A stretch of DNA of 40,853 nucleotides from Dorea sp. CAG:317 (GTDB taxonomy: Bacteria > Bacillota > Clostridia > Lachnospirales > Lachnospiraceae). The position numbers and the translations under genes are program-made. The notes below the pieces were generated by a model. That model was not told the DNA's origin. It saw only the letters and a list, made by a program, of their open reading frames with translations, and did not search any database. This document shows, in pieces, positions 1 to 7,157 of this stretch. The stretch spans positions 1-40,853 of the forward strand of contig FR892646.1 of assembly GCA_000433535.1 (NCBI GenBank), read 5' to 3'. Every line of letters begins with the position of its first letter. Within the stretch, counting starts at the first letter, position 1.

Positions 1-94
1 TTTAACTTGTACTAAATCTTGACATAGGACCATAGTAAGTAGGAAACGCATCAAGTATGCGTTTCTCATAGAGAAGTTTATCACAAGCAATAAT

Positions 95-1063
95 TTGTTA
101 CAATACCATTTTGGAACATGGGGCAAGAAAAAAATCGAATATTATCCAAACATAACACATAAGGTTGAGAATAACTGCCTATTTATGAGATTCCGTCTGG
201 ATGGAAGTAATATAGGACAACGTTTATATGATTTAGAACAGCCTTTAGCAGATTTTCTAAAAACTATATGTACGGATATTATTGAGGAACGGGGCTATAT
301 CACATATATATTTGAACTTAAAAAGCCTGAGCAACAAGTGATACATAGTTTAGAGGAACTGCCTAAATCGGAGAAAGGACAAATACAGATTGGGAATATG
401 GAGATTCCATGGAGAGATAAATTGTATCATTTTTTGATTGTTGGACGGACAGGCACGGGCAAGACCGAACTTGTGAAACAATTGATGTATTTATTAAGAG
501 TGACGCAAAATGTCCGTGTGGTTTACTGTGATCCAAAGAATGACAAGGATATGTATTGGTTCTGTAAACAACATGACATACGTTATTTTAGTACAGAAAA
601 TGACATTGCTAAGGCAGTGCGTGAATTTGAGGAAAGTATGTTGCATAGAAAACAAGACTTAAAAAATATGGCTTTAGAAAATGCTCCTTTTAATGAAGAA
701 TTTTTGTTTTTTGACGAATTATTGGCGTATGGGAAAATTGCTAGTAAAAGGAATTTTGAAGAGGTATCTAGGCGTATTGGTTCTCTTGTTTTGCAAGGAA
801 GAGGAAAGCAATGTTATGTTTGTCTCATTACCCAGAGAGCAGATATAAACGACAAGACTATCTTAGATGGTGCAATTAGAGATAATTTATTTGTTCGTAT
901 TCAAATGGGAAATGGTACAGAAACATCTAATAAAATGATTTTTGGTTCTGATTTTGCACATGTGAAAAATTATAGAACAGAAAAAGGAAGTGGATTGATT
1001 TATCGAGAAGGTATTGATTCAAAGCCTAGAGAGTTACTTGTGCCATACTTAAAAACTGAATAA
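95..1063 (+). CDS. FtsK/SpoIIIE-like (TcpA-type) DNA translocase, probably N-terminally incomplete
   Basis: P-loop ATPase of the FtsK/HerA superfamily, the kind used as coupling protein or DNA pump in Tn916-like elements. Walker A GRTGTGKT lies at about residues 117-124 and Walker B FLFFDE at about 203-208. The annotated start is a TTG without a good ribosome site. The frame is open upstream only to a TGA at 20-22, and codons 23-94 read as plausible FtsK linker with no other usable start codon. Family members (about 450 aa) carry N-terminal membrane helices that this 322-aa frame lacks. Either the membrane part lies in a separate upstream ORF outside the window, or the gene is broken at the TGA. 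It is followed by the replication origin and rep. Confidence 0.75.
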   Translation: MLQYHFGTWGKKKIEYYPNITHKVENNCLFMRFRLDGSNIGQRLYDLEQPLADFLKTICTDIIEERGYITYIFELKKPEQQVIHSLEELPKSEKGQIQIGNMEIPWRDKLYHFLIVGRTGTGKTELVKQLMYLLRVTQNVRVVYCDPKNDKDMYWFCKQHDIRYFSTENDIAKAVREFEESMLHRKQDLKNMALENAPFNEEFLFFDELLAYGKIASKRNFEEVSRRIGSLVLQGRGKQCYVCLITQRADINDKTILDGAIRDNLFVRIQMGNGTETSNKMIFGSDFAHVKNYRTEKGSGLIYREGIDSKPRELLVPYLKTE

Positions 1064-1142
1064 TGTATTTTGCGGTGGCAGACTTTCGGCAGAAAAGGAG
1101 CGGAGCGACTGCCATCGCTGAAAGAATATTATATGTAGTGGG

Positions 1143-1172
1143 CTAGGGTGTGCCACTACGACCACACCCTAG
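1143..1172 (+). other. Rolling-circle double-strand origin / oriT nick hairpin (pMV158 type)
   Basis: Perfect 10-bp inverted repeat CTAGGGTGTG / CACACCCTAG (1143-1152 and 1163-1172) with a 10-nt loop. The loop includes ACTACGAC at 1155-1162, matching 8 of 9 bases of the TACTACG/AC nick site known for pMV158-family RepB initiators. Cutting is predicted between G1160 and A1161. It sits 30 bp before rep, which encodes that same Rep family. A short near-palindrome TGTTCAATGAACA at 1180-1192, overlapping a tandem GTTCAAT repeat (1174-1187), follows and may be a Rep binding site. Confidence 0.75.
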
Positions 1173-1201
1173 TGTTCAATGTTCAATGAACAGGAGAAAA
1201 T

Positions 1202-1783
1202 ATGGAGAAACAAAAGCGTACAAGAAATTTTGCAACGGTTGTTTATCCTACTTCTGAAAAGACACCAGAAAATTGGCAAGATATATTAAGAGAACAGATT
1301 ATACCGGCATTTATTTCTCCGTTACATGATAAAGACAAAAACACAACAGGAGAAGTAAAGAAGGCTCACTATCACATTATAATTATGTTTGAGGGAGTCA
1401 AAACGATAGAACAGGCAAGAGAAGTTTTTGATTTGATTGGTGGTGTCGGGATAGAACCTATTAAATCAATTCGTGCATACGTGAGGTATCTATGCCATTT
1501 AGACAATCCCGAAAAGGCTCAATACAGTATAGAAGATGTTATATGTTGTTCGGGAGCAGATTATCAATCTATGATTGAGTCACCGCAAGATAAATACATT
1601 TTGCTTGGTGAGATAATGGATTACTGTGAGCAAAAAGATATTGTGAGTTATGCCGAACTGTTAAAATATGCTCGTGAAAATAATCGGGCATGGTTTATTG
1701 TATTGTGTGATAATACATTACCAGTTGTTCAATATTTGAAGTCTAGATATTGGACTATAAGCAATCACAGATTATATGAGTAA
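1202..1783 (+). CDS. rep: Rep_2 family rolling-circle replication initiator / non-canonical relaxase
   Basis: HUH endonuclease of the pMV158/pLS1 RepB family (193 aa). Visible marks are FISPLHDKDK near residues 38-47, the metal-binding motif AHYHIII near 55-61, and the candidate catalytic tyrosine in YVRYLCH near 98-104, all in the order seen in RepB. The C-terminal 60 residues are extra and variable. The ATG has an AGGAG site at 1192-1196. The matching nick hairpin lies directly upstream. In integrative elements such proteins nick oriT and can also drive replication of the excised circle; which role applies here is inference. The neighbouring FtsK/TcpA-like ATPase fits a coupling partner. 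Confidence 0.85.
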   Translation: MEKQKRTRNFATVVYPTSEKTPENWQDILREQIIPAFISPLHDKDKNTTGEVKKAHYHIIIMFEGVKTIEQAREVFDLIGGVGIEPIKSIRAYVRYLCHLDNPEKAQYSIEDVICCSGADYQSMIESPQDKYILLGEIMDYCEQKDIVSYAELLKYARENNRAWFIVLCDNTLPVVQYLKSRYWTISNHRLYE

Positions 1784-1815
1784 ATATCAGAATTTCAGAG
1801 GGAAGTATATAGGAT

Positions 1816-2022
1816 ATGCAGAATGAGAATATAAAAGATAATCTTCCCTATTGCTTGACAATTTCTCAAGCGTCAAAAGTATTTGGAATTGGAGAAAAAA
1901 CATTAAGAAGATTTATAAAAGAACATATTAGAGATGAGTATATTATAAGAATTGGGAATAATACACGGATTAAAAGAGATTTATTTAAGAAATATTTAGA
2001 TGAGAATATAACAGCGCTTTAG
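1816..2022 (+). CDS. xis: Tn916-type excisionase
   Basis: A 68-aa basic protein with a winged-helix/MerR-like start: LTISQASKVFGIGEKTLRR closely follows the LTIEEASKYFRIGENKLRR pattern of Tn916 Xis, and the size matches. It bends DNA at the element ends and directs the integrase toward excision. It begins 32 bp after rep, so probably shares that transcript, and ends just before a strong terminator that separates it from int. Confidence 0.85.
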   Translation: MQNENIKDNLPYCLTISQASKVFGIGEKTLRRFIKEHIRDEYIIRIGNNTRIKRDLFKKYLDENITAL

Positions 2023-2048
2023 AATAAAAATGCGATAGGGATATAGCC

Positions 2049-2098
2049 AAAGAACTCTGATAATGGTAAAATACATTTATCTTATCAGAGTTCTTTTT
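2049..2098 (+). terminator. Rho-independent terminator between xis and int
   Basis: Perfect 15-bp stem AAAGAACTCTGATAA / TTATCAGAGTTCTTT (2049-2063 and 2082-2096) with an 18-nt loop and a run of T. It ends the rep-xis transcript a few bases before the int ribosome site. Confidence 0.85.
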
Positions 2099-2118
2099 GA
2101 TTGAAAGGAGCAAAAAGA

Positions 2119-3327
2119 ATGAGCGGACAGAAACGTAGAGATAATAGAAATAGAGTGTTATTAGTTGGCGAAAGTCAAAAGCCGAACGGAATGTATACAT
2201 ATAAATATCAAGAAAACGGAAAATCCAAATATGTATATAGTTGGCGTTTGGTTATGTCGGATGTGACACCGACAGGCAAAAAAGATAAGATGTGCTTGAG
2301 GGAACAAGAAAAAATTATAAAAGCCAATTTAGAATGTGGCATTGTATCACAAGGCGGTGGCTATACTGTTCTTGAATTGGTGAAGAAATACACCGCTTTA
2401 CGAACTGATGTAAAGGAAAATACAAGAGTACATTATGCTTATGTTAGAAATATTCTTGTTAAAGATGGAAGATTCGCTAATAGACGAATTGATACTATAA
2501 AAATATCAGATGCGAAAGAGTGGTTGATACAACTTGGAAAAGATGGAAAAAGTAGAAATACAATCCGTAATGTACGAGGGGTATTAAAGCCAGCGTTTGA
2601 AATGGCAGTAAGAGACGATTTGATTAGAAAAAATCCATTTTCTTTTCCTTTAGCGGAAGTGGTAAAAAATGAGTATGAACACAGAGACGCATTGACAAAG
2701 CAACAGGAAAAGTCGTTTTTGAAATTTATAAAACATGACGATTACTTTTCAGAATTTTATGAGGGTTTTTACATTCTGTTTCATACAGGGCTACGCATAT
2801 CAGAATTTTGTGCATTGACGATAGATGATGTGGATTTGAAAGAACGCTCGGTTAGTGTAGATAAACAGTTGCAGTATAGAGGAAAACATAAGTATTGGAT
2901 TGACGAAGTAAAAACATATAGTGGAAAGCGTACTATTCCAATTCCTTTGAATGATGAAGAATTATATAATTGTTTTCAAAAATTACTTGACGAGAGAAAG
3001 ACACCTATAAAAAATGAGCCAGTTGTAGATGGCGTGAAAGGATTTCTTTATTTAAGCAACACACATAAACCGTTAGTAGGGTATCAATGGGCGAAGAAAT
3101 TCAAATATGCAGTGGAGAAGTATAATAGTATATATAAAGAGCCACTACCAAAGATTACACCTCATGTATGTAGACATACTTATTGTACTCGGCAATGGCA
3201 AAGAGGATTGACATTAAAAACGATACAGGCGTTAATGGGACATGCTAGTGTTGAGATTACAATGGATACATATACTCATGCAACTTATCAAGATATTGTA
3301 AGAGAGGTAAATCAAACGGTAAGTTGA
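2119..3327 (+). CDS. int: Tn916-family tyrosine integrase
   Basis: Site-specific recombinase of 402 aa. The ATG at 2119 is preferred over the TTG at 2101 because AAGGAG lies about 9 bases upstream and the protein then starts MSGQKRRDNRNR, like Tn916 Int (MSEKRRDNRGR). An N-terminal arm-binding domain and a SAM-like core-binding domain are followed by the catalytic domain with arginine in TGLRISE, HVCRHTYCTR, GHAS and the nucleophile region YTHATY. It is the last gene of the first element; presumed arm sites follow at 3358-3380. Confidence 0.9.
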   Translation: MSGQKRRDNRNRVLLVGESQKPNGMYTYKYQENGKSKYVYSWRLVMSDVTPTGKKDKMCLREQEKIIKANLECGIVSQGGGYTVLELVKKYTALRTDVKENTRVHYAYVRNILVKDGRFANRRIDTIKISDAKEWLIQLGKDGKSRNTIRNVRGVLKPAFEMAVRDDLIRKNPFSFPLAEVVKNEYEHRDALTKQQEKSFLKFIKHDDYFSEFYEGFYILFHTGLRISEFCALTIDDVDLKERSVSVDKQLQYRGKHKYWIDEVKTYSGKRTIPIPLNDEELYNCFQKLLDERKTPIKNEPVVDGVKGFLYLSNTHKPLVGYQWAKKFKYAVEKYNSIYKEPLPKITPHVCRHTYCTRQWQRGLTLKTIQALMGHASVEITMDTYTHATYQDIVREVNQTVS

Positions 3328-3496
3328 GTTGTTGCAAACTTGAAAAATAACCATAATTTTGCAACAAATTTTACAACAAATGGGTGGAAAAGTGTGCTGA
3401 ATTATACCAATGTATGCCACTTTATCAATTTATGGAATATACCAAAGAATCCTTATAAACAAAGGAAATTATGATAAATAAAGGAGTTTTGCAACT

Positions 3497-3961
3497 ATGA
3501 TAAACATACTTTTTGTATGCCACGGCAATATCTGCCGTTCCACCATGGCTCAATTCATCTTCCAGCACATGGTGAACACCCGCGGCCTTGCCGCAAAGTT
3601 TCATATTGATTCTGCAGCCACCAGCCGCGAGGAAATCGGCAATGGTCCGCACTACGGTACTGTCAATAAGATGCGCGAGGTGGGAATTCCAATCTTGCCA
3701 CACCGCGCACGCCAGATGACGAAGAGTGATTATAAAGAATATGATTACCTTATCGGTATGGACGAGTGGAATATCCGAAATATGAAGTGTATTGCAGGCG
3801 AAGATTCAGAAGGGAAGATCCATATGCTTCTGGAATTTTCAGACGAACCAAGAGCGATTGCAGACCCGTGGTATACAGGAAATTTTGACGTGACGTATGC
3901 AGATGTTGTAGAGGGATGCGAAGCGTTCTTTGAATATTTAAAAGAACAGGGCAAGATATAG
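3497..3961 (+). CDS. Low-molecular-weight protein tyrosine phosphatase
   Basis: Cytosolic phosphatase of 154 aa with the signature CHGNICRS at residues 8-15 (nucleophile C8, R14) and the general-acid aspartate in DPWY at 123-126, the standard family length and order. AAGGAG at 3480-3485 serves the ATG. It starts about 120 bp past the right-end repeats of the first element, so it is the first clear host gene. The substrate is unknown; relatives dephosphorylate bacterial tyrosine kinases of capsule loci or arginine-phosphorylated proteins. The HAD gene follows 21 bp later and is probably co-transcribed. Confidence 0.9.
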   Translation: MINILFVCHGNICRSTMAQFIFQHMVNTRGLAAKFHIDSAATSREEIGNGPHYGTVNKMREVGIPILPHRARQMTKSDYKEYDYLIGMDEWNIRNMKCIAGEDSEGKIHMLLEFSDEPRAIADPWYTGNFDVTYADVVEGCEAFFEYLKEQGKI

Positions 3962-3982
3962 AGGATAAAAGGAGAACCAGCA

Positions 3983-4450
3983 ATGATCATTGACATTCCG
4001 GGATATAAAAAGTTACAGATTACTACGTTATTATTGGACTATAACGGAACGATTGCGGAGGATGGAATCATCCGCCCGGCGGTAAAAGAGAGACTTCAGA
4101 AGCTTTCTAAGGAGCTTTCCATCTATGTATTGACGGCGGATACTCATGGGACAGCAAGGGCGCAGTGTGAAGGTCTTGATCTTAAGGTACACACATTTCC
4201 GGTAGGAAGCGCTATGGATGCGAAGCGTGCGGTGCTTGATGAAATTGGCGGTGAAAGATGTGCATGTATGGGAAATGGACGCAATGATGTGCGCATGTTC
4301 GAAAATGCGGCACTGTCTATCGGGATTATAGATCGGGAAGGTGCGTACAGCGGACTGTTAAAAACAGCAGATTTATGTGTCAACAGTACGGAAGACGGAC
4401 TGGATCTTTTGTTATATCCGAAGCGGTTGATTGCAGGCTTACGAGGATAA
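3983..4450 (+). CDS. HAD-family hydrolase, soluble P-type ATPase-like
   Basis: A 155-aa HAD protein. Motif I is LLLDYNGTI near residues 16-24, with N at the second acidic position as in the P-type ATPase-like branch (DxTGT/DxNGT). Motif II is VLTADT near 49-54, and the GNGRNDVRMF loop near 97-106 is motif IV. There is no cap domain and no membrane segment. The fold is clear but the substrate is not. It ends before a bidirectional terminator shared with the convergent gene. Confidence 0.8.
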   Translation: MIIDIPGYKKLQITTLLLDYNGTIAEDGIIRPAVKERLQKLSKELSIYVLTADTHGTARAQCEGLDLKVHTFPVGSAMDAKRAVLDEIGGERCACMGNGRNDVRMFENAALSIGIIDREGAYSGLLKTADLCVNSTEDGLDLLLYPKRLIAGLRG

Positions 4451-4528
4451 AATAGGCGATTAACCATGGGCTTATGAAGATAGAAGTGTTGGGGTGAATA
4501 CGGATTATATAAGAAATGAGATAGAAAA

Positions 4529-4570
4529 AAAGAAACTTCGAAAGGAAATAGTTTCGAAGTTTCTTTTTGC
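4529..4570. terminator. Bidirectional terminator between convergent genes
   Basis: Perfect 15-bp stem AAAGAAACTTCGAAA / TTTCGAAGTTTCTTT (4529-4543 and 4552-4566) with an A-run before and a T-run after, so it can stop transcription from both sides. Confidence 0.9.
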
Positions 4571-4578
4571 TCTTAATA

Positions 4579-4923
4579 TTATCCGCAATATTTCACAAGA
4601 TCTTCTTCAAAGAATGCAACCTGTTCTTGAAGTTTTGTGAGATCTTCGGCAGAGAGACCATTTACCAGTGCGGTAAGGTCTTCTTTTGTTTTAGCCGGAT
4701 TACATGGAACCTCCAGTGCAAAATCACTGAATGCACGGAGTTTCTGGAAATACATATTGGTGTCAGGCTCTTCGTGGTTATTTCTGCACATGTGATACAT
4801 CATCACACAGTCTGTAGCGTCAGATTCGGTACATTCTTTGCAGATCCATTTGCCGAGATAGTAATGTTTCTGCCCGATTTTGTACAGGAACCCGGGCTGC
4901 TTTAATAATGTTTCTGTCAGCAT
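4579..4923 (-). CDS. Conserved-looking small protein of unknown function
   Basis: 114 aa. I do not recognise a characterised family. Visible features are a CKEC pair near residues 28-31 with further Cys at about 39 and 46, a possible small metal site, and an acidic C-terminal half rich in Leu and Glu. There is no signal peptide or membrane helix. The ATG is preceded on its own strand by a GGGAGG ribosome site, and the gene ends at a shared terminator, both of which support it being real. Confidence 0.6.
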   Translation of the reverse strand: MLTETLLKQPGFLYKIGQKHYYLGKWICKECTESDATDCVMMYHMCRNNHEEPDTNMYFQKLRAFSDFALEVPCNPAKTKEDLTALVNGLSAEDLTKLQEQVAFFEEDLVKYCG

Positions 4924-5011
4924 AGGTATCCCTCCCGTTTTTCATTTTCCTATGTATACAGTAACAAATTAAACGGGAAAAAGCAAGAAATGTAAATGAC
5001 ATTTGGGATAC

Positions 5012-5037
5012 ACTTTCCATGGAAAGTATGATACAAT
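5012..5037 (+). promoter_or_regulatory. Perfect palindrome overlapping an extended -10 promoter of the EamA gene
   Basis: ACTTTCCATGGAAAGT at 5012-5027 is a perfect 16-bp palindrome, immediately followed by TGATACAAT (TG at 5029-5030, TACAAT at 5032-5037), an extended -10 box. The palindrome fills the spacer, as expected for a repressor operator. The regulator is not identified. Confidence 0.5.
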
Positions 5038-5105
5038 TATTCACTGTAGTGTCTATATACTTTGCCACTGCGAAGGAATAAAAAAGAAGACTTGGAGGAA
5101 ATGGA

Positions 5106-6029
5106 ATGAGACCAAAGAATGCAATGCTGTTGATTTTGACAGCTTTTATATGGGGGACAGCGTTTGTGGCGCAGAGCAGCGGGATGGATTTTATGGAACC
5201 TTTTACCTTTAACGGTATCCGGAATCTGATCGGAGCAGCATCTTTATTGCCGTGCATTGTGCTATTTAAGAAAATGAATGAGAAAAATGGAAATGTGGCA
5301 GCAGTTCCGGGGACAAAGAAAGACCTTATTATAGGAGGCGTTGCATGTGGAATTTTGTTGTTCACTGCAAGCAGCCTGCAGCAGATTGGATTGGTATATA
5401 CGACAGCAGGAAAAGCAGGATTTATTACAGCTTGCTATATTGTGATCGTACCACTTCTTGGTGTTTTCTTACATAAGAAGATTGGCTGGAAGGTTTGGCT
5501 GGCAGTAGGAATTGCATTGGTAGGACTTTATTTCTTATGTATTACAGAGAGTCTTTCCATTGGGAAAGGAGATCTGTATGTATTGTTTGGAGCACTTGTG
5601 TTTTCTCTTCACATTTTGGTGATCGATCATTTTTCGCCGAAAGTAGATGGCGTGAAAATGTCCTGCATTCAGTTCTTAGTATGTGGAGTGGTATCAATGG
5701 TTCCTATGTTTTTGTTGGAGACACCAAGTCTGGAGAGTATATTTGCCGGTTGGTTTCCACTTCTCTATGCCGGCGTATTTTCCAGTGGAGTTGCCTATAC
5801 TTTGCAGATTGTCGCACAGAAAAATATGAATCCTGCCATCGCTTCTCTTATATTAAGTATGGAATCCTGTTTTGCAGTGCTTGCAGGCTGGCTGATACTC
5901 GGAGAACAGTTGTCCACAAGAGAGAGTGCAGGGTGTGTTTTAATGTTTGCAGCTGTAATTCTGGCGCAGCTTCCCGAGAAAAAGTCAGAAGCAACTAAAG
6001 TAGTAAAAGAAAATGTAAGTGAAGCTTAG
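5106..6029 (+). CDS. EamA/DMT-family transporter
   Basis: 307-aa integral membrane protein with about ten hydrophobic helices in two homologous halves, each an EamA repeat. The first opens MRPKNAMLLILTAFIWG and the second includes LYVLFGALVFSLHILVI. Late motifs GVAYTLQIVAQK and the glutamate in SMESCFAVLAGWLILGE are typical of the family. It probably exports or exchanges metabolites; the substrate cannot be read from sequence. It has its own likely promoter and operator upstream, and dtd follows 44 bp later. Confidence 0.85.
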   Translation: MRPKNAMLLILTAFIWGTAFVAQSSGMDFMEPFTFNGIRNLIGAASLLPCIVLFKKMNEKNGNVAAVPGTKKDLIIGGVACGILLFTASSLQQIGLVYTTAGKAGFITACYIVIVPLLGVFLHKKIGWKVWLAVGIALVGLYFLCITESLSIGKGDLYVLFGALVFSLHILVIDHFSPKVDGVKMSCIQFLVCGVVSMVPMFLLETPSLESIFAGWFPLLYAGVFSSGVAYTLQIVAQKNMNPAIASLILSMESCFAVLAGWLILGEQLSTRESAGCVLMFAAVILAQLPEKKSEATKVVKENVSEA

Positions 6030-6073
6030 AGAAACAATTATATGATCAAAGCAAGTTATAAGGAGACAAGAAT

Positions 6074-6520
6074 ATGAGATTTGTAATTCAAAGAGTAACA
6101 AAGAGTGAAGTGAAGGTAGATGGAGAGACACTGGGAAAGATTGGCAAAGGATTTATGGTGCTGATTGGTGTCAGTGATTCGGATACGAAAGAAATTGCCG
6201 ATAAGATGGTAAAGAAAATGTTAGGGCTTCGCATTTTTGAAGATGAGCAGGGAAAGACAAACCTGTCTTTAGACAGTGTGGGCGGTGAACTCCTTTTGAT
6301 TTCTCAGTTTACGTTATATGCGAATTGTAAAAAAGGAAATCGTCCAAGCTTCATAGAAGCAGGTGCGCCGGATATGGCAAATGATATGTATGAATACATT
6401 ATTGCCAAGTGTAAGGAACAGGTGGAAGTTGTTGAGCGAGGTCAGTTTGGAGCAGATATGAAAGTAAGTCTTGTAAATGATGGACCATTTACCATTATTT
6501 TAGACTCAGACACTTTATAA
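6074..6520 (+). CDS. dtd: D-aminoacyl-tRNA deacylase
   Basis: Dtd hydrolyses D-aminoacyl-tRNA (and glycine mischarged on tRNA-Ala), protecting translation. At 148 aa it is the standard length. The SQFTLYA motif is at residues 77-83 and the Gly-cisPro segment reads NDGPFT at 135-140, where GPVT is usual, a conservative change. AGGAG precedes the ATG. A terminator follows. Confidence 0.95.
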   Translation: MRFVIQRVTKSEVKVDGETLGKIGKGFMVLIGVSDSDTKEIADKMVKKMLGLRIFEDEQGKTNLSLDSVGGELLLISQFTLYANCKKGNRPSFIEAGAPDMANDMYEYIIAKCKEQVEVVERGQFGADMKVSLVNDGPFTIILDSDTL

Positions 6521-6537
6521 AATATAGAACGATACAA

Positions 6538-6572
6538 GGAAGGATGTCAGAAAACGCATCCTTCTTTTTTTG
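6538..6572 (+). terminator. Rho-independent terminator after dtd
   Basis: Stem GAAGGATG / CATCCTTC (6539-6546 and 6557-6564) with a 10-nt loop followed by a run of T. Confidence 0.85.
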
Positions 6573-6646
6573 TCGAAATATAGTTAAAAGATTAATTATT
6601 TATATGCTAATATGCCCATATAAAATGTTAAAAAAGTATAAAAATG

Positions 6647-6692
6647 TTGACACTATTAGTAAATACAACTAGTATATTTGTTAGATATCTAA
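6647..6692 (+). promoter_or_regulatory. Promoter and palindromic operator of the marR-ABC operon
   Basis: A -35 box TTGACA at 6647-6652, 17-nt spacer, and TAGTAT at 6670-6675. The perfect palindrome TTAGATATCTAA at 6681-6692 lies at the expected transcription start, the usual place for MarR autorepression. That the operator is bound by the adjacent MarR is inference. Confidence 0.7.
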
Positions 6693-6712
6693 TTAATTGG
6701 AGGAGGTGTATT

Positions 6713-7141
6713 ATGAAGAATGATAATGATGTGCCGGTTTTTATGCTTATGCATCAAATCGTACATCTTGGAAGATACCGGGCAATGAAGGAAATGACTT
6801 CCTTTGAACTGAAGCCAAATCAAGTTGGCATTTTATTTATATTGGAATGTAAAGGCAAGCTGTCGCAGAAGGAGCTTGCAGCGAAGATCGGAGTGACGCC
6901 TCCGTCTATGACCGTAGCTCTTAGAAAGCTGGAGGAGCAGGGATTTATTGTAAGAGAACCGGATGAAGAAGATCAGAGAGTGGTTCGTATTTGTCTTTCT
7001 GAAAAAGGGAAAGATTGTATTGAAGAGATTCACAGGTCGATGGATGGAATGGAAGAGCTTGTTTATAGAGGAATGTCACATGAAGAAAGGCTTTTATTTC
7101 GCAGATTGTTGTTAGAAGCAAGAAACAATTTAATGATCTAG
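6713..7141 (+). CDS. MarR-family transcriptional regulator
   Basis: 142-aa winged-helix repressor, start ATG 6713 chosen for the GGAGGAGG site directly upstream. Recognition region SQKELAAKIGVTPPSMTVALRKLEEQGFI and the wing DEEDQRVVRICLSEKG are typical. It heads an operon with a two-gene ABC exporter (next start 16 bp downstream), so it most likely senses a toxic ligand and derepresses the exporter. The palindrome at 6681-6692 is its probable operator. Confidence 0.9.
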   Translation: MKNDNDVPVFMLMHQIVHLGRYRAMKEMTSFELKPNQVGILFILECKGKLSQKELAAKIGVTPPSMTVALRKLEEQGFIVREPDEEDQRVVRICLSEKGKDCIEEIHRSMDGMEELVYRGMSHEERLLFRRLLLEARNNLMI

Positions 7142-7157
7142 AAAGGAATGACAGAAC

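Larger units (their letters stand above)
1..3400 (+). mobile_element. Right end of a small integrative element (Rep_2/TcpA type)
   Basis: Contiguous genes on one strand: FtsK/TcpA-like ATPase, pMV158-type Rep, Tn916-type Xis, then Tn916-type Int. This is the usual replication/coupling plus integration/excision end of small Firmicutes integrative elements in which a rolling-circle initiator serves as relaxase (family knowledge). Two direct copies of TTTRCAACAAA at 3358-3368 and 3370-3380, just past int, look like integrase arm sites and put the right boundary beyond 3380. The left end lies outside the window and no att duplication can be tested, so the end given is approximate. The first clear host gene starts at 3497. 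Confidence 0.75.

Noticed and set aside
3357..3492. TTTTGCAAC at 3357-3365 and again at 3486-3494 as a possible att duplication of the first element
   Set aside because: Only nine shared bases, and one copy lies beside the arm-like repeats; too short without the left end of the element.
4820..5365. 181-codon minus-strand frame over the EamA gene start
   Set aside because: It overlaps the promoter and coding start of a clear transporter and the small gene in another frame; no motif.
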